A program made the position numbers and the translations under genes. From assembly GCF_003431325.1 (NCBI RefSeq), contig NZ_CP010515.1:1426001-1490000 (forward strand): a DNA stretch of 64,000 nt. Reading direction: 5' to 3'. Shown piece by piece: positions 34,713 through 42,622 of this stretch; within the stretch, counting starts at the first letter, position 1; each line of letters starts with the position of its first letter. This DNA is from Acidilobus sp. 7A. GTDB lineage: Archaea; Thermoproteota; Thermoprotei_A; Sulfolobales; Acidilobaceae. The notes under the pieces were generated by a model. The model worked only from the letters and a program-made list of their open reading frames with translations. It made no database searches and was not told the origin of the DNA.

Positions 34713-35120
34713 ATGAGCATTCAGTTCGCCACGCTGGGGGACCTTAAGAAGGGCAACTATATAGTGATAGATGGCGAGCCCTGCAGGATAGTTGAGATAA
34801 CTAAGGCTAAGACAGGGAAGCACGGGAGCGCCAAGGCTCACGTGGTGGCGATAGGCCTCTTCTCTGGCACCAAGAAGACCCTAGTGGCTCCGACGGACAC
34901 GCAGGTGCAGGTGCCAATCATAGAGAAGAGGAACGGCCAGATACTTGCAGACCTGGGGGACTCGGTGCAACTAATGGACATGGAGACCTACGACACGATA
35001 GAGGTTGAGAAACCCAAGGATGACCCAGAGCTGCTTGAGAGGCTTAAGCCGGGCGCCCAGATAGAGTACTGGCTCATAATGGGGAAGCCTAAGATAATGA
35101 GGACTAGGCCGGAGGAGTAA
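34713..35120 (+). CDS. eif5a: Translation initiation factor 5A (aIF5A)
   Basis: 135 aa, with the N-terminal SH3-like domain carrying the hypusination/deoxyhypusination loop KTGKHGSAK (Lys36) and a C-terminal OB fold. It relieves ribosome stalling at proline-rich stretches. Good promoter (CTTTTAAGACG, 34671-34681) and SD (AGGTGAAGG) before ATG. A T/A-rich sequence follows the stop. Confidence 0.95.
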   Translation: MSIQFATLGDLKKGNYIVIDGEPCRIVEITKAKTGKHGSAKAHVVAIGLFSGTKKTLVAPTDTQVQVPIIEKRNGQILADLGDSVQLMDMETYDTIEVEKPKDDPELLERLKPGAQIEYWLIMGKPKIMRTRPEE

Positions 35121-35169
35121 ACAGTTAAAGCTTAAAAAAGAACCTGAAAGGTCTCAAGGCCTAACTTGT

Positions 35170-36126
35170 TTACTGTGCCTCACCCTTGAGCTCGTCGCCA
35201 ACTAACTCCTTGTACCTGTTCCTCACGGTAACCTCAGTCACACCAGCGACGTGGGCTATCTCCTTCTGCGTCCTCCTCAGGCCGTTCCTGAGTGCCGCCA
35301 GGTAAACTGCGGCTGCCGCCAGGCCGCTGGGGTCCTTGCCGGCTGTGACCCCCTTGCTCCTGGCCTCCCTAAGTATCTTGGCGGCCTCTATAGTAACGTA
35401 GTCGGGAAGCCCGAGGGTGCTGATTATCCTGCTGATGAAGAGCTCAGGTTCTATAACCGGGATCTCAACGTCCAGGTCCCTCACAAGGAGCCTATAGCAG
35501 CGGGCCACCTCCCTCTTGGTGTCAGCGTTCTTGTTCGGCAGGTTCTTAACTATGTCATCAATTGTGCACGGTATCTTAAGCTTACGGCAGGCCGCGTAGA
35601 TGGTTGCTGCCACCACGCTCTCTATACTTCTTCCCCTCGTCAGGCCCTTCTCAGTGGCCTCCCTATACAGCTTGGAGGCCTCCTCCTTGATGCTGTCTGA
35701 GAGCTCCATCCTGGTCGCTATCTCGTCTAGGATCTTCAGGGCCTGGTTTATGTTCTTCTCTATGCCGCTGAGGGTCCTCCCCATCTTGAAGCTACGCTGA
35801 AGCCTTAGGTTCTCGATTCTCTTCGACAGGCCCCTTATCCTCTTGCCGCTGCCCTCGTGGAAGCTGCCCAGGTAAACGTCAAGTCCCATGTTTGGCTTAG
35901 CGAGGGACAGGGGACCTCCAACCCTGGTCCTCCTGGCCCTCTCGTCAGGAGTGTAGGCCCTCCACTCTGCCTCGTCGCCTATGACCTGCTCCTCTATTAT
36001 CTCGCCTGTGTCAAGGCATATTCTGGCTCCTGTATTAGGGTCGTATATTATGTGCTCAGGGGGGCACTTGGAAGGCCCAGGGGCAGCGGACCCCTGGGCC
36101 TTCTTAGGCTGATCAGCCTCCGACAA
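35170..36126 (-). CDS. tfb: Transcription initiation factor B (TFB)
   Basis: 318 aa. N-terminal zinc-ribbon-like segment keeps only two Cys (C21, C37) and one His (H25) in KCPPEHIIYD...ARICLDTGEIIEE; this reduced form is known from crenarchaeal TFBs. B-finger region RVGGPLSLAKPNMGLDVYLG is followed by two cyclin-like repeats (TRGRSIESVVAATIYAACRKL and TAGKDPSGLAAAAVYLAAL) and the BRE-recognition helix AGVTEVTVRNRYKEL. TTG start preceded by GAGGT. Recruits RNA polymerase to TBP-bound promoters. Confidence 0.95.
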   Translation of the reverse strand: MSEADQPKKAQGSAAPGPSKCPPEHIIYDPNTGARICLDTGEIIEEQVIGDEAEWRAYTPDERARRTRVGGPLSLAKPNMGLDVYLGSFHEGSGKRIRGLSKRIENLRLQRSFKMGRTLSGIEKNINQALKILDEIATRMELSDSIKEEASKLYREATEKGLTRGRSIESVVAATIYAACRKLKIPCTIDDIVKNLPNKNADTKREVARCYRLLVRDLDVEIPVIEPELFISRIISTLGLPDYVTIEAAKILREARSKGVTAGKDPSGLAAAAVYLAALRNGLRRTQKEIAHVAGVTEVTVRNRYKELVGDELKGEAQ

Positions 36127-36173
36127 ACCTCTAACCCCCTAAATATTTTGCCACTATTACTAGGAGAGCAAAG

Positions 36174-36283
36174 CTTATAAACTAAGATGCCTGAGCTCAC
36201 AGAACATCCCAAGGTGACATCTGGTCACTAGGATAAGGCCCTGTGCTAAAGGGAACCTGCAGCGCAGCTAACAACTAGCACAG
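36174..36283 (+). other. Intergenic segment with promoter-like box and two hairpins
   Basis: Within the 226-nt gap between tfb and the GTPase gene. CTTATAAAC (36174-36182) is TATA-like on both strands. GTGAC-ATCTG-GTCAC (36216-36230) and CTGTGCTA (36241-36248) paired with TAGCACAG (36276-36283) are exact inverted repeats. No ORF fits. A small structured RNA or a structured leader of the GTPase mRNA is possible. Confidence 0.35.
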
Positions 36284-36352
36284 AGCTTATGTACGCGTGA
36301 AGCTAGAGCCTTACAGAGAATAGCCAGGGAGGCAGAGTAAAGGGGACAAAAG

Positions 36353-37132
36353 ATGGAGCTCGCAGATTGGAGAACGCTCGCCAGGGTGATAAAGAGGTCA
36401 GACGGCGTAATAGAGGTGCTTGATGCAAGGGACCCCCTGGGCACGAGGAGCCTGAGAGCCGAGGGGATAGCCAGGGCCTTCGGAAAGAAGGTCATAATAG
36501 CTATAAACAAGGTTGACCTCATACCGAAGGACGTGGCCAAGAGGTGGCTTGACTACTTCGATTCGCTCGGCCTAAGGGCTGTCCTCGTCTCAAGCCTGAG
36601 GGGCTATGGCAAGGGGACCCTTAAGGCTGAAATGTTGAAGGTCTCCTCAGGCGGAACCTCGACATTTTCAGTGGTTGGGTACCCCAAGACAGGCAAGTCA
36701 AGCGTAATCAATATGTTCAAGGGTTATAGGAGCGCCAGCGTCAGCAAGGTGCCGGGCAGCTGGGGCCACACCAAGGGCTACACTATATATAGGGTCGCTA
36801 AGGACATCTACGTAATTGACACTCCAGGCACAATACCCGTTGAAGGCGACGAGCTGGAGTCGATAATAAGGGGCAGGAGCCCTGAGGAGCTAAGGGACCC
36901 TGTGAGGCCGGCAGTCCTCCTGATAGAGAGGGCCCTGAGGTACAACCCAAACTCCATAGCTGAGGCCTACGGCGTGCTTGAGATCGATCCCTATAAGATA
37001 CTGGAGCGGATTGCTATGAGGAGGATGTGGATATACAAGAGCACCCATGAGCCAAACATAGAGGAGGCGGCTAGGACCGTGATAAGGGACTACCACAGGG
37101 GCAAGCTCTGGTTCTACGTCCCGCCGCCCTAA
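36353..37132 (+). CDS. Circularly permuted GTPase (YlqF/RbgA-like)
   Basis: 259 aa. GTPase motifs occur in the permuted order G4 (INKVDLI), G1 (VGYPKTGKSS), G3 (VIDTPGT), the hallmark of the YlqF/YawG family that acts in large-subunit ribosome assembly. DGVIEVLDARDPLGTRS is the conserved N-terminal signature. The C-terminal helical part is shorter than in bacterial RbgA. ATG start; SD AGGGGAC 5 nt upstream. Convergent with, and overlapping by 4 bp, the oxidoreductase gene. Confidence 0.9.
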   Translation: MELADWRTLARVIKRSDGVIEVLDARDPLGTRSLRAEGIARAFGKKVIIAINKVDLIPKDVAKRWLDYFDSLGLRAVLVSSLRGYGKGTLKAEMLKVSSGGTSTFSVVGYPKTGKSSVINMFKGYRSASVSKVPGSWGHTKGYTIYRVAKDIYVIDTPGTIPVEGDELESIIRGRSPEELRDPVRPAVLLIERALRYNPNSIAEAYGVLEIDPYKILERIAMRRMWIYKSTHEPNIEEAARTVIRDYHRGKLWFYVPPP

Positions 37133-38967
37133 CCCAGCCTTACGTACTTCTCCAGCTCCGGTATGACGTAGTCGAGGCCGAGCCTATGCAGGGTCTCCCT
37201 GGTTGGGACGCCGTTGTGATCCCAGCCCCTCAGGTCATAGTAGTAGTCAAGCAACTGGTTGTACTTGTCATAGTCTAGGTGCGCCCCGGCCAGCGGTCCC
37301 TTGGTTAAAGGCTTCTTGAACCACTTCACGGGCGGCATATCATAGTCCCTGCTCCAGCCCCCTTTCTCTCTTATCCAGATGGCCCTCATGAGTGCGTAAA
37401 TTCTGTCTCCAAGCGCGTAGAGGTCGTCCCAGCTGTACTTGACGCCCGTGGAGTAGTACAGGAGCAGCGGATAGTGGTCGAGGCTGAGGCCCACCTCTAC
37501 CCATGGTAGCCTACACGTGGTGAAGCTCTCGAAGAGCCCTCCCCTTATCCTCTGGAGCTCTATTACCTTGGCTGCTTTCTCCTTTGAGTAGGCGAACCTG
37601 TCGTTCTGGACCTCCCAGCTTATCACCCAGGCGTCCTTGTGATGCGCCCCAATGGGGCTTGTGGCGAACGCTAGGGCCATGCCTGGGGCGGCGTGGCAGT
37701 CGTAGGCGCTGACCCCAAGGCCCTTGACGTCCATTGAGAAATCGCAGCCGCCCACCTTCCTGCAGGCCCCGGAGCTGGCCTCTGCCAGTAGGTTCCCCAG
37801 CGGGGTTGACCTTCTGGCTATCTGATAGGCGACGTCAGCCAACGTCTTTATGTCGCCCCACTCCAGCTTATGTCCGCCGTCGTAGTCCTTCAGGAGGCCG
37901 GCCTGGCTCGCCTCTATGGCCCAGCTGAGGGTAGTTCCAAGGCTCTCGGTGTCGTAGCCCACCTGGTCACCTATCCTGTTTAGGTATGCGGCGTCAGCGA
38001 GGTGATCTATTCCAACGTTGCTGCCGAGCAGTGCGACGTTCTCATAGTCAAGCTCGCTCTTAACCCCCTCCCTATCAAGGACCACGTTGCCGCACTGCAT
38101 GTTGCAGTTAGGGCAGCCCCTCTGATCGACCTTCATGGACTCCATGGTGAAGCCGTCTATGCCTTTGAAGCCTTCGAAGACGCCCTCATCGAAGTTATAG
38201 GCGGGGAGGACGCTGGTCTCCTGCGCCCAGTCTATGGTGTACATGGTGCCCTGACGCATCCAGAACTGATACCCTGGCCTGTTCTTTATCTCTATCAAGG
38301 CCTTAGCTGCCTCGACGTTGTACTGCTTGTCATCGTAGAGGTCAGCCTTCTCGCTGCCCCTTATTACCACAGCTTTAATCTTCTTTGAGCCCATAACAGC
38401 CCCTATGCCCGGCCTCCCGCCGCTCCTGCCCTCCTGACTTATCACGGTGGCGAACTTCACAAGGTTCTCCCCGGCAGGCCCTATCTCCACTATGCCCGCG
38501 AAGCGACCGTAGCGCTTTCTTAGCCTCTCCTCGGTTGTCCACGTGTCGAGGCCCCACAGGTCGTCCGCGCTCTCAAAATCGACCTTGGTACCCTCTATGT
38601 TAATTATTACAGGCTTGTCCGAGGCGCCACTGAAGACTATGGCGTCTAGTCCCGCCTTCCTCATCTCATTTGAGAAGAGCGTGCCTATGTTTCCATCTCC
38701 ATAGCCCCCAGTCAGGGGGCTCTTGGCTGCCACCTGTAGCTTTCCCGTGCTTGGCCCCGGGAGGCTGCTGAGCGGCCCTATGGCGAATATGAGGAGGTTG
38801 TCAGGTCCAAGGGGTTCGGCGCCGGGCTTCATGTACTCCCACATAATCCTGGCAGCCAGCCCCCTGCCGCCCAGGTACATGAGGGCCCACTCGGCCGGGT
38901 AGTTAACGACCTTCGACTCCCTCCTAGTCACGTCTAACCACAGCAGCCTGCCGCTCCATCCCTTCAT
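37129..38967 (-). CDS. Aldehyde:ferredoxin oxidoreductase (tungsten, AOR family)
   Basis: 612 aa. The N-terminal pterin-binding domain contains LGGRGLAARIMW and GPLSSLPGPSTGK; the [4Fe-4S] cluster ligands are C285, C288 and C292 (CPNCNMQC) with C485 as fourth. DCHAAPGMALAFATSP is the second pterin loop. Oxidises aldehydes to acids with ferredoxin as acceptor. Depends on the cofactor made by MoeA. Promoter TTTATAAATC on the minus strand about 36-45 nt before ATG. The exact aldehyde (glyceraldehyde-3-P, acetaldehyde or others) cannot be told. Confidence 0.92.
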   Translation of the reverse strand: MKGWSGRLLWLDVTRRESKVVNYPAEWALMYLGGRGLAARIMWEYMKPGAEPLGPDNLLIFAIGPLSSLPGPSTGKLQVAAKSPLTGGYGDGNIGTLFSNEMRKAGLDAIVFSGASDKPVIINIEGTKVDFESADDLWGLDTWTTEERLRKRYGRFAGIVEIGPAGENLVKFATVISQEGRSGGRPGIGAVMGSKKIKAVVIRGSEKADLYDDKQYNVEAAKALIEIKNRPGYQFWMRQGTMYTIDWAQETSVLPAYNFDEGVFEGFKGIDGFTMESMKVDQRGCPNCNMQCGNVVLDREGVKSELDYENVALLGSNVGIDHLADAAYLNRIGDQVGYDTESLGTTLSWAIEASQAGLLKDYDGGHKLEWGDIKTLADVAYQIARRSTPLGNLLAEASSGACRKVGGCDFSMDVKGLGVSAYDCHAAPGMALAFATSPIGAHHKDAWVISWEVQNDRFAYSKEKAAKVIELQRIRGGLFESFTTCRLPWVEVGLSLDHYPLLLYYSTGVKYSWDDLYALGDRIYALMRAIWIREKGGWSRDYDMPPVKWFKKPLTKGPLAGAHLDYDKYNQLLDYYYDLRGWDHNGVPTRETLHRLGLDYVIPELEKYVRLG

Positions 38968-39173
38968 CTCGCGTTACCAATCGTTTGATGTGAGGGAGGA
39001 AGATTTATAAAGTATAGTTTTGTGCCATATATAAGTACCCACATGTAGGCATGAAGATGCACATGGGGCCTAATCCTTGCAGGCCGCCCAGGGTCAGCGC
39101 AGCCTTAACGACTGTAACTTAGGGCATTAGAATAATAGGCCTGGACCTCCCAGGTCAGACTCAGGTGCAGAAC

Positions 39174-39623
39174 GTGTCGTCCAGGCAAGACTTAACAGAG
39201 TTCCTGCGTAACCTGGATAGATGGGTGCTTATGCAGCAGAGCGTGCTTCAGACGTTCAAGGAGAACGAGAAGAAGGTTTCTCAGTCGGACAGGCTCGAAC
39301 TCATAGTTAACACCAGGCTTGCCTTCAGCCACATGATGAGAACAATAAAGGCCTTCGACGACTGGCTCCAGGACCCCTTCATAACCACTAACGCACCCAA
39401 GGACCTCCTGGTGGAGGTGTGGGAGAGGACCGTCAAGATACTCGAGGATCTTCTCGAGCTTGACATAGAGCATACGTCAGGCATGAAGAAGACCCTCGAC
39501 GAATACTCAAAAAACGGCCAGCTCAACCCGATATTGACAAGGCTGAGAGAGATAGGGTCCACAATAGGAACTGAGCAGGAGAGGGGTCGCGGCGAGGTAG
39601 GGGGTACAACCATATCGTTCTAG
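39174..39623 (+). CDS. DUF2153-like crenarchaeal protein
   Basis: 149 aa, almost wholly helical: LTEFLRNLDRWVLMQQSVLQ, SDRLELIVNTRLAFSHMMRT, KAFDDWLQDPFIT, then an acidic helix (WERTVKILEDLLELDIEHT). The LAFSHMMRTIKAFDDWLQDP core recalls family DUF2153 of Thermoproteota; function unknown. GTG 39174 has GGTG 6 nt upstream and is preferred over GTG 39165. About 200 nt of noncoding DNA with two TATA-like boxes (39026-39034 and about 39130) precede it. Confidence 0.6.
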   Translation: MSSRQDLTEFLRNLDRWVLMQQSVLQTFKENEKKVSQSDRLELIVNTRLAFSHMMRTIKAFDDWLQDPFITTNAPKDLLVEVWERTVKILEDLLELDIEHTSGMKKTLDEYSKNGQLNPILTRLREIGSTIGTEQERGRGEVGGTTISF

Positions 39624-39927
39624 GCGATCAACTGAGCGGCAGCGTGAAGACCTTTTTATTTTAAGACGTCTGAACATGAGTACCTCTATCGACTAGGATG
39701 ATAGCCTCTACTCACCTGCAGGGCCCAGCGTTTAATTAGGGCAGCTTAAAACCTAGTTTATTTAATCAAAAAGGCTTCGAATAGATCGACGGGCTGCAGA
39801 GAGGCCCTAAGGCCTACAGCCGGTGGCCTTGAACTTAATGAAATAAAGAGCTGGCGGCGACGCCAGCGGGTGCGGGCGCGGGAAACCTTTAAAACTTTGA
39901 GCTATCATAAGCCCTAGGTGATGCTCT
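39624..39927 (+). other. 304-nt intergenic region with terminator and stable hairpins
   Basis: Starts with a T-rich terminator (TTTTTATTTT, 39653-39662). Farther right, GCTGGCG-GCGA-CGCCAGC (39848-39865) is a perfect 7-bp hairpin with a GNRA loop, and AGGCC-CTAA-GGCCT inside GGCTG/CAGCC (about 39793-39824) is a second nested hairpin. TATA-like CTTAAAACC/TTTATTTAAT (about 39745-39765) lies upstream of both. No ORF or tRNA fits; a structured RNA is possible. The right end holds the rps25e promoter (CTTTAAAAC) and SD. Confidence 0.4.
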
Positions 39928-40230
39928 GTGTCCGAGCAACCTAAGAAGCAGGCCCAGGCCAAGAGGCCCTCCGGCGGCAGGGCGGCTAAGCAACAGCAGG
40001 CCAGGGCGCAGGCGGCGCCTCAGCTTGACGTGACCCAGGAGCTCATAAACAGAGCCAAGAGAGACATAGGTAAGATGAGCTATGTCACCCCATCGAAGCT
40101 CGCCGCTAGCCTAAACGTGAAGCTATCGCTTGCAAGGAAGGTGCTGAAGAGACTGGCTGCTGATGGCGTTGTCGACGTGCGTGTGAAGAACAGGAGAATA
40201 ATTGTCGTCGTTCCTAAGTCATCGTCTTAG
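39928..40230 (+). CDS. rps25e: 30S ribosomal protein S25e (eS25)
   Basis: 100 aa: Lys/Gln/Ala-rich N-terminal tail (1-30) and a winged-helix core (LINRAKRDIGKMSYVTPSKLAASLNVKLSLARKVLKRLAADG). Archaeal/eukaryotic small-subunit protein near the E site. GTG start with GGTGATG 5 nt upstream. Convergent with the ribonucleotide reductase gene, sharing the last 4 bp. Confidence 0.93.
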   Translation: MSEQPKKQAQAKRPSGGRAAKQQQARAQAAPQLDVTQELINRAKRDIGKMSYVTPSKLAASLNVKLSLARKVLKRLAADGVVDVRVKNRRIIVVVPKSSS

Positions 40231-42494
40231 AGGTCGCAAGTAGGGCAACCGCCGGCGTACTCCTCACTAACGGCAGAGATCGTAGAGTCTCCTACGTTTA
40301 TGGCCCCTGGGATCATCCTTGCCTTAGCCCTTATTTTCAGCGCTGGGGGCTCCTTGATCAGAGAGTCAAGGTCGCCGCTGACCTTGAGGACCTGAGCGCC
40401 TTTGCTTTGGTCTCTGAATACAGTTATGCCTTTGCACTTAAGCCTCCAGGCCTCAAGGAAGACCCCCTTAACGTCGTCAAGGGTAGCGTCCTTCCTCATG
40501 TTAACGGTCTTGCTGACGGCGTTGTCAACCCACCTCTGGAAGACCGCCTGCATCTTCACGTGCCAGCGCCAGTCCATATCCAGGGCCGTTGCCAACACGT
40601 CCTGGTACTCCTTGGGGACCCAGTCGAGCCCTCTCACAGACCCGCCGTGCCTTATTATCTCCTTCACCCTCTCAGGCGTCAGGTTGTTTGAGGATTCAAG
40701 CCAATCCTTCAGGAACCTGTTAACCTCTATCCAGGAGAACAGGGAGCTCTGCCTGATGTATACGAGTGAGTAGAAAGGCTCTATGCTGCTGCTGGCGTTG
40801 GCTATTATGCTTATGCTCCCCGTGGGGGCTATAGTAGTTACAGTGGCGTTCCTCGTGCCTTCTATCATCTCCAACCTAACCCTGTCCCAGTCAAGCTTAG
40901 GCCTTGACTCAACTATGGTGTGAACGTGCTCAGAGACCTTGGACTCGTCATATATCATGGAAGGGCTGAGCTGGGGCTCAAAGTTGAATCTGCCCTCCTT
41001 GTGTATGCTCCCTGGGAACTCAGGGTATGGGCCTCTCTCAGCCGAGAGCCTGTTGCTCTCGTCCCTAGCTACATAGGCTATAAACTCCATGAGCTTATCT
41101 GCTAGGAAAAGTGCGGAGTCGCTGTCGTAGGGCACTTTAAGCTCAGCCAACATGTCGGCCCAGCCCATAACTCCAAGGCCTACCTTCCTATTGCGCTTGA
41201 CCGCCGCCTCTATCTCAGGCCTGGGGTACCAGGAGGCCTCTATGACATCGTCTAGGAATCTCACGGCGACTCTTATGTCGTGCTCGAGCAGCTCCCAGTC
41301 TATGGAGCCGTCCTTGATGAAGCGCCCAAGGTTAATAGAGCCCAGGTTGCAGGCCTCATGGCTCAGGAGCGGCGTCTCGCCGCACGGGTTTGTTGCCCTT
41401 ATTCTGCCGAGCCTCGGGGTTGGGTTGTGTTCATTTATAGTGTCAAGGAACACAAGCCCTGGGTCGCCGCTCTCCCAGGCCGCCCTGACGGCTTCATTAA
41501 GGACCTCTGTGGCGCTGACGCTTCTCTTAGGTTTACATCTTCTCCATATGTCAGCTAGGTCGCCGCTGAGGGCCCCCACAAGCTGGGGGCACTCGCTGGG
41601 GTCGTATAGGTTCCACTGGGAACCATTAACGGCTGCCATAATGAAGGCGTCGTGCACTCCCACGCTTATGTTGAAGTTCTCGAGGCCCCCTGGCAGCTTC
41701 GAGTTTATGAAGTCCTCAAGGTCGATGTGGGTGTCGTGAAGTACGCCCATCATGGCGGCCCTCCTCCTACCCCCCTCCTTTATTACGTCCGCAACCTCGT
41801 CGAAGAGCCTCATGAAGCTCACCGGGCCGCTCGCAGTGCCACCAAAGGACAGCGGCGCCCCCCTCCCCCTCAGCGGCGTGAAGTCGAAGCCCGCCCCGGC
41901 GCCCGTCTTGAAGATCCAGGCAGCAGCGTTGAGGGCAGAGAATATGGAGTCCATATCGTCCTCCACTGGAATCACAAAGCATGCCGCCAGCTGGTGGTAC
42001 TTGGTCCCAGAGTTCATGAGGGTTGGACTGTTAGGCATGAACTTGCCTGACGACATAATCTCATAGAACTCCTGCCTGACAGAGTCCATGTGACCTCCAA
42101 GGCTCAGCTCCGGCCCAGCTACAAAGGAGGCGACTCTCTCAAGCATCTCATTAGGCGTCTCAACAACGCGCCCCTCGCGCTTCACCAGGTACCTCTCGTA
42201 AAGCAGGTTAAGCCCGACCCAGCTGGCCCAGGACTCGAGGCCCTCAAGCTTCTCAGGGGGATGCTGGCCCCTCTCCTCGTAAATTCTGTATAATATTAAC
42301 CTCCTCGCGGCCTCCTCCCACCTGCTGTCCATGAGGTCCCATGAGGCGAAAGAGCTAAGGGCTCTGGTGAATAGGTCGCTTGGGCTGGCCGTCGGGTAGC
42401 GCAGGAGCTCAAACTCTATCTCTGAGGGGTCGAGGCCTGCGCCTTTGGCTGCCTGCTTGGCCCATGTTATGACCTTGGTTCTGTTAACATCCAT
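40227..42494 (-). CDS. nrdJ: Adenosylcobalamin-dependent (class II) ribonucleoside-diphosphate reductase
   Basis: 755 aa. Key parts: SGKFMPNSPTLMNSG, the redox Cys in LAACFVIPVEDDMDS, KTGAGAGFDFTPLRGRG, the finger loop NPCGETPLLSHEACNLGSINL with the thiyl-radical Cys, APTGSISIIA and the shuttling pair CPTC near the C-terminus. Class II enzymes make their radical with vitamin B12 and need no separate small subunit; none is encoded nearby. Makes deoxyribonucleotides for DNA synthesis. Implies B12 uptake or synthesis elsewhere. Confidence 0.95.
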   Translation of the reverse strand: MDVNRTKVITWAKQAAKGAGLDPSEIEFELLRYPTASPSDLFTRALSSFASWDLMDSRWEEAARRLILYRIYEERGQHPPEKLEGLESWASWVGLNLLYERYLVKREGRVVETPNEMLERVASFVAGPELSLGGHMDSVRQEFYEIMSSGKFMPNSPTLMNSGTKYHQLAACFVIPVEDDMDSIFSALNAAAWIFKTGAGAGFDFTPLRGRGAPLSFGGTASGPVSFMRLFDEVADVIKEGGRRRAAMMGVLHDTHIDLEDFINSKLPGGLENFNISVGVHDAFIMAAVNGSQWNLYDPSECPQLVGALSGDLADIWRRCKPKRSVSATEVLNEAVRAAWESGDPGLVFLDTINEHNPTPRLGRIRATNPCGETPLLSHEACNLGSINLGRFIKDGSIDWELLEHDIRVAVRFLDDVIEASWYPRPEIEAAVKRNRKVGLGVMGWADMLAELKVPYDSDSALFLADKLMEFIAYVARDESNRLSAERGPYPEFPGSIHKEGRFNFEPQLSPSMIYDESKVSEHVHTIVESRPKLDWDRVRLEMIEGTRNATVTTIAPTGSISIIANASSSIEPFYSLVYIRQSSLFSWIEVNRFLKDWLESSNNLTPERVKEIIRHGGSVRGLDWVPKEYQDVLATALDMDWRWHVKMQAVFQRWVDNAVSKTVNMRKDATLDDVKGVFLEAWRLKCKGITVFRDQSKGAQVLKVSGDLDSLIKEPPALKIRAKARMIPGAINVGDSTISAVSEEYAGGCPTCDL

Positions 42495-42582
42495 TGAGTA
42501 CCCCTCTACTTATTTGCGGGGAAAATTAATTAATTCGTAGCATTTGCAGGAGGTTTCGTGGGACACGTTACGGATGGTGCTA

Positions 42583-42591
42583 CATAAAAGC
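42583..42591 (+). promoter_or_regulatory. TATA box of the DAO-type flavoprotein gene
   Basis: ATAAAAGCG-type element; it predicts a transcript start near 42612, only ~10 nt before the proposed ACG start and directly upstream of the GGGGAGGT SD. This rules out start codons further upstream and makes the ATG at 42689 a poor candidate. Confidence 0.5.
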
Positions 42592-42622
42592 GGGCTCTAA
42601 CGTATACCGTTGGGGAGGTCTT

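Noticed and set aside
39051-39122. 23-codon ORF after a TATA box before the DUF2153-like gene
   Set aside because: The predicted transcript start lies after its ATG, and the peptide shows no recognisable feature.
39768-39790. T-loop-like GGCTTCGAATAG suggesting a tRNA
   Set aside because: No complementary stem around the loop and no acceptor or anticodon arm can be drawn.
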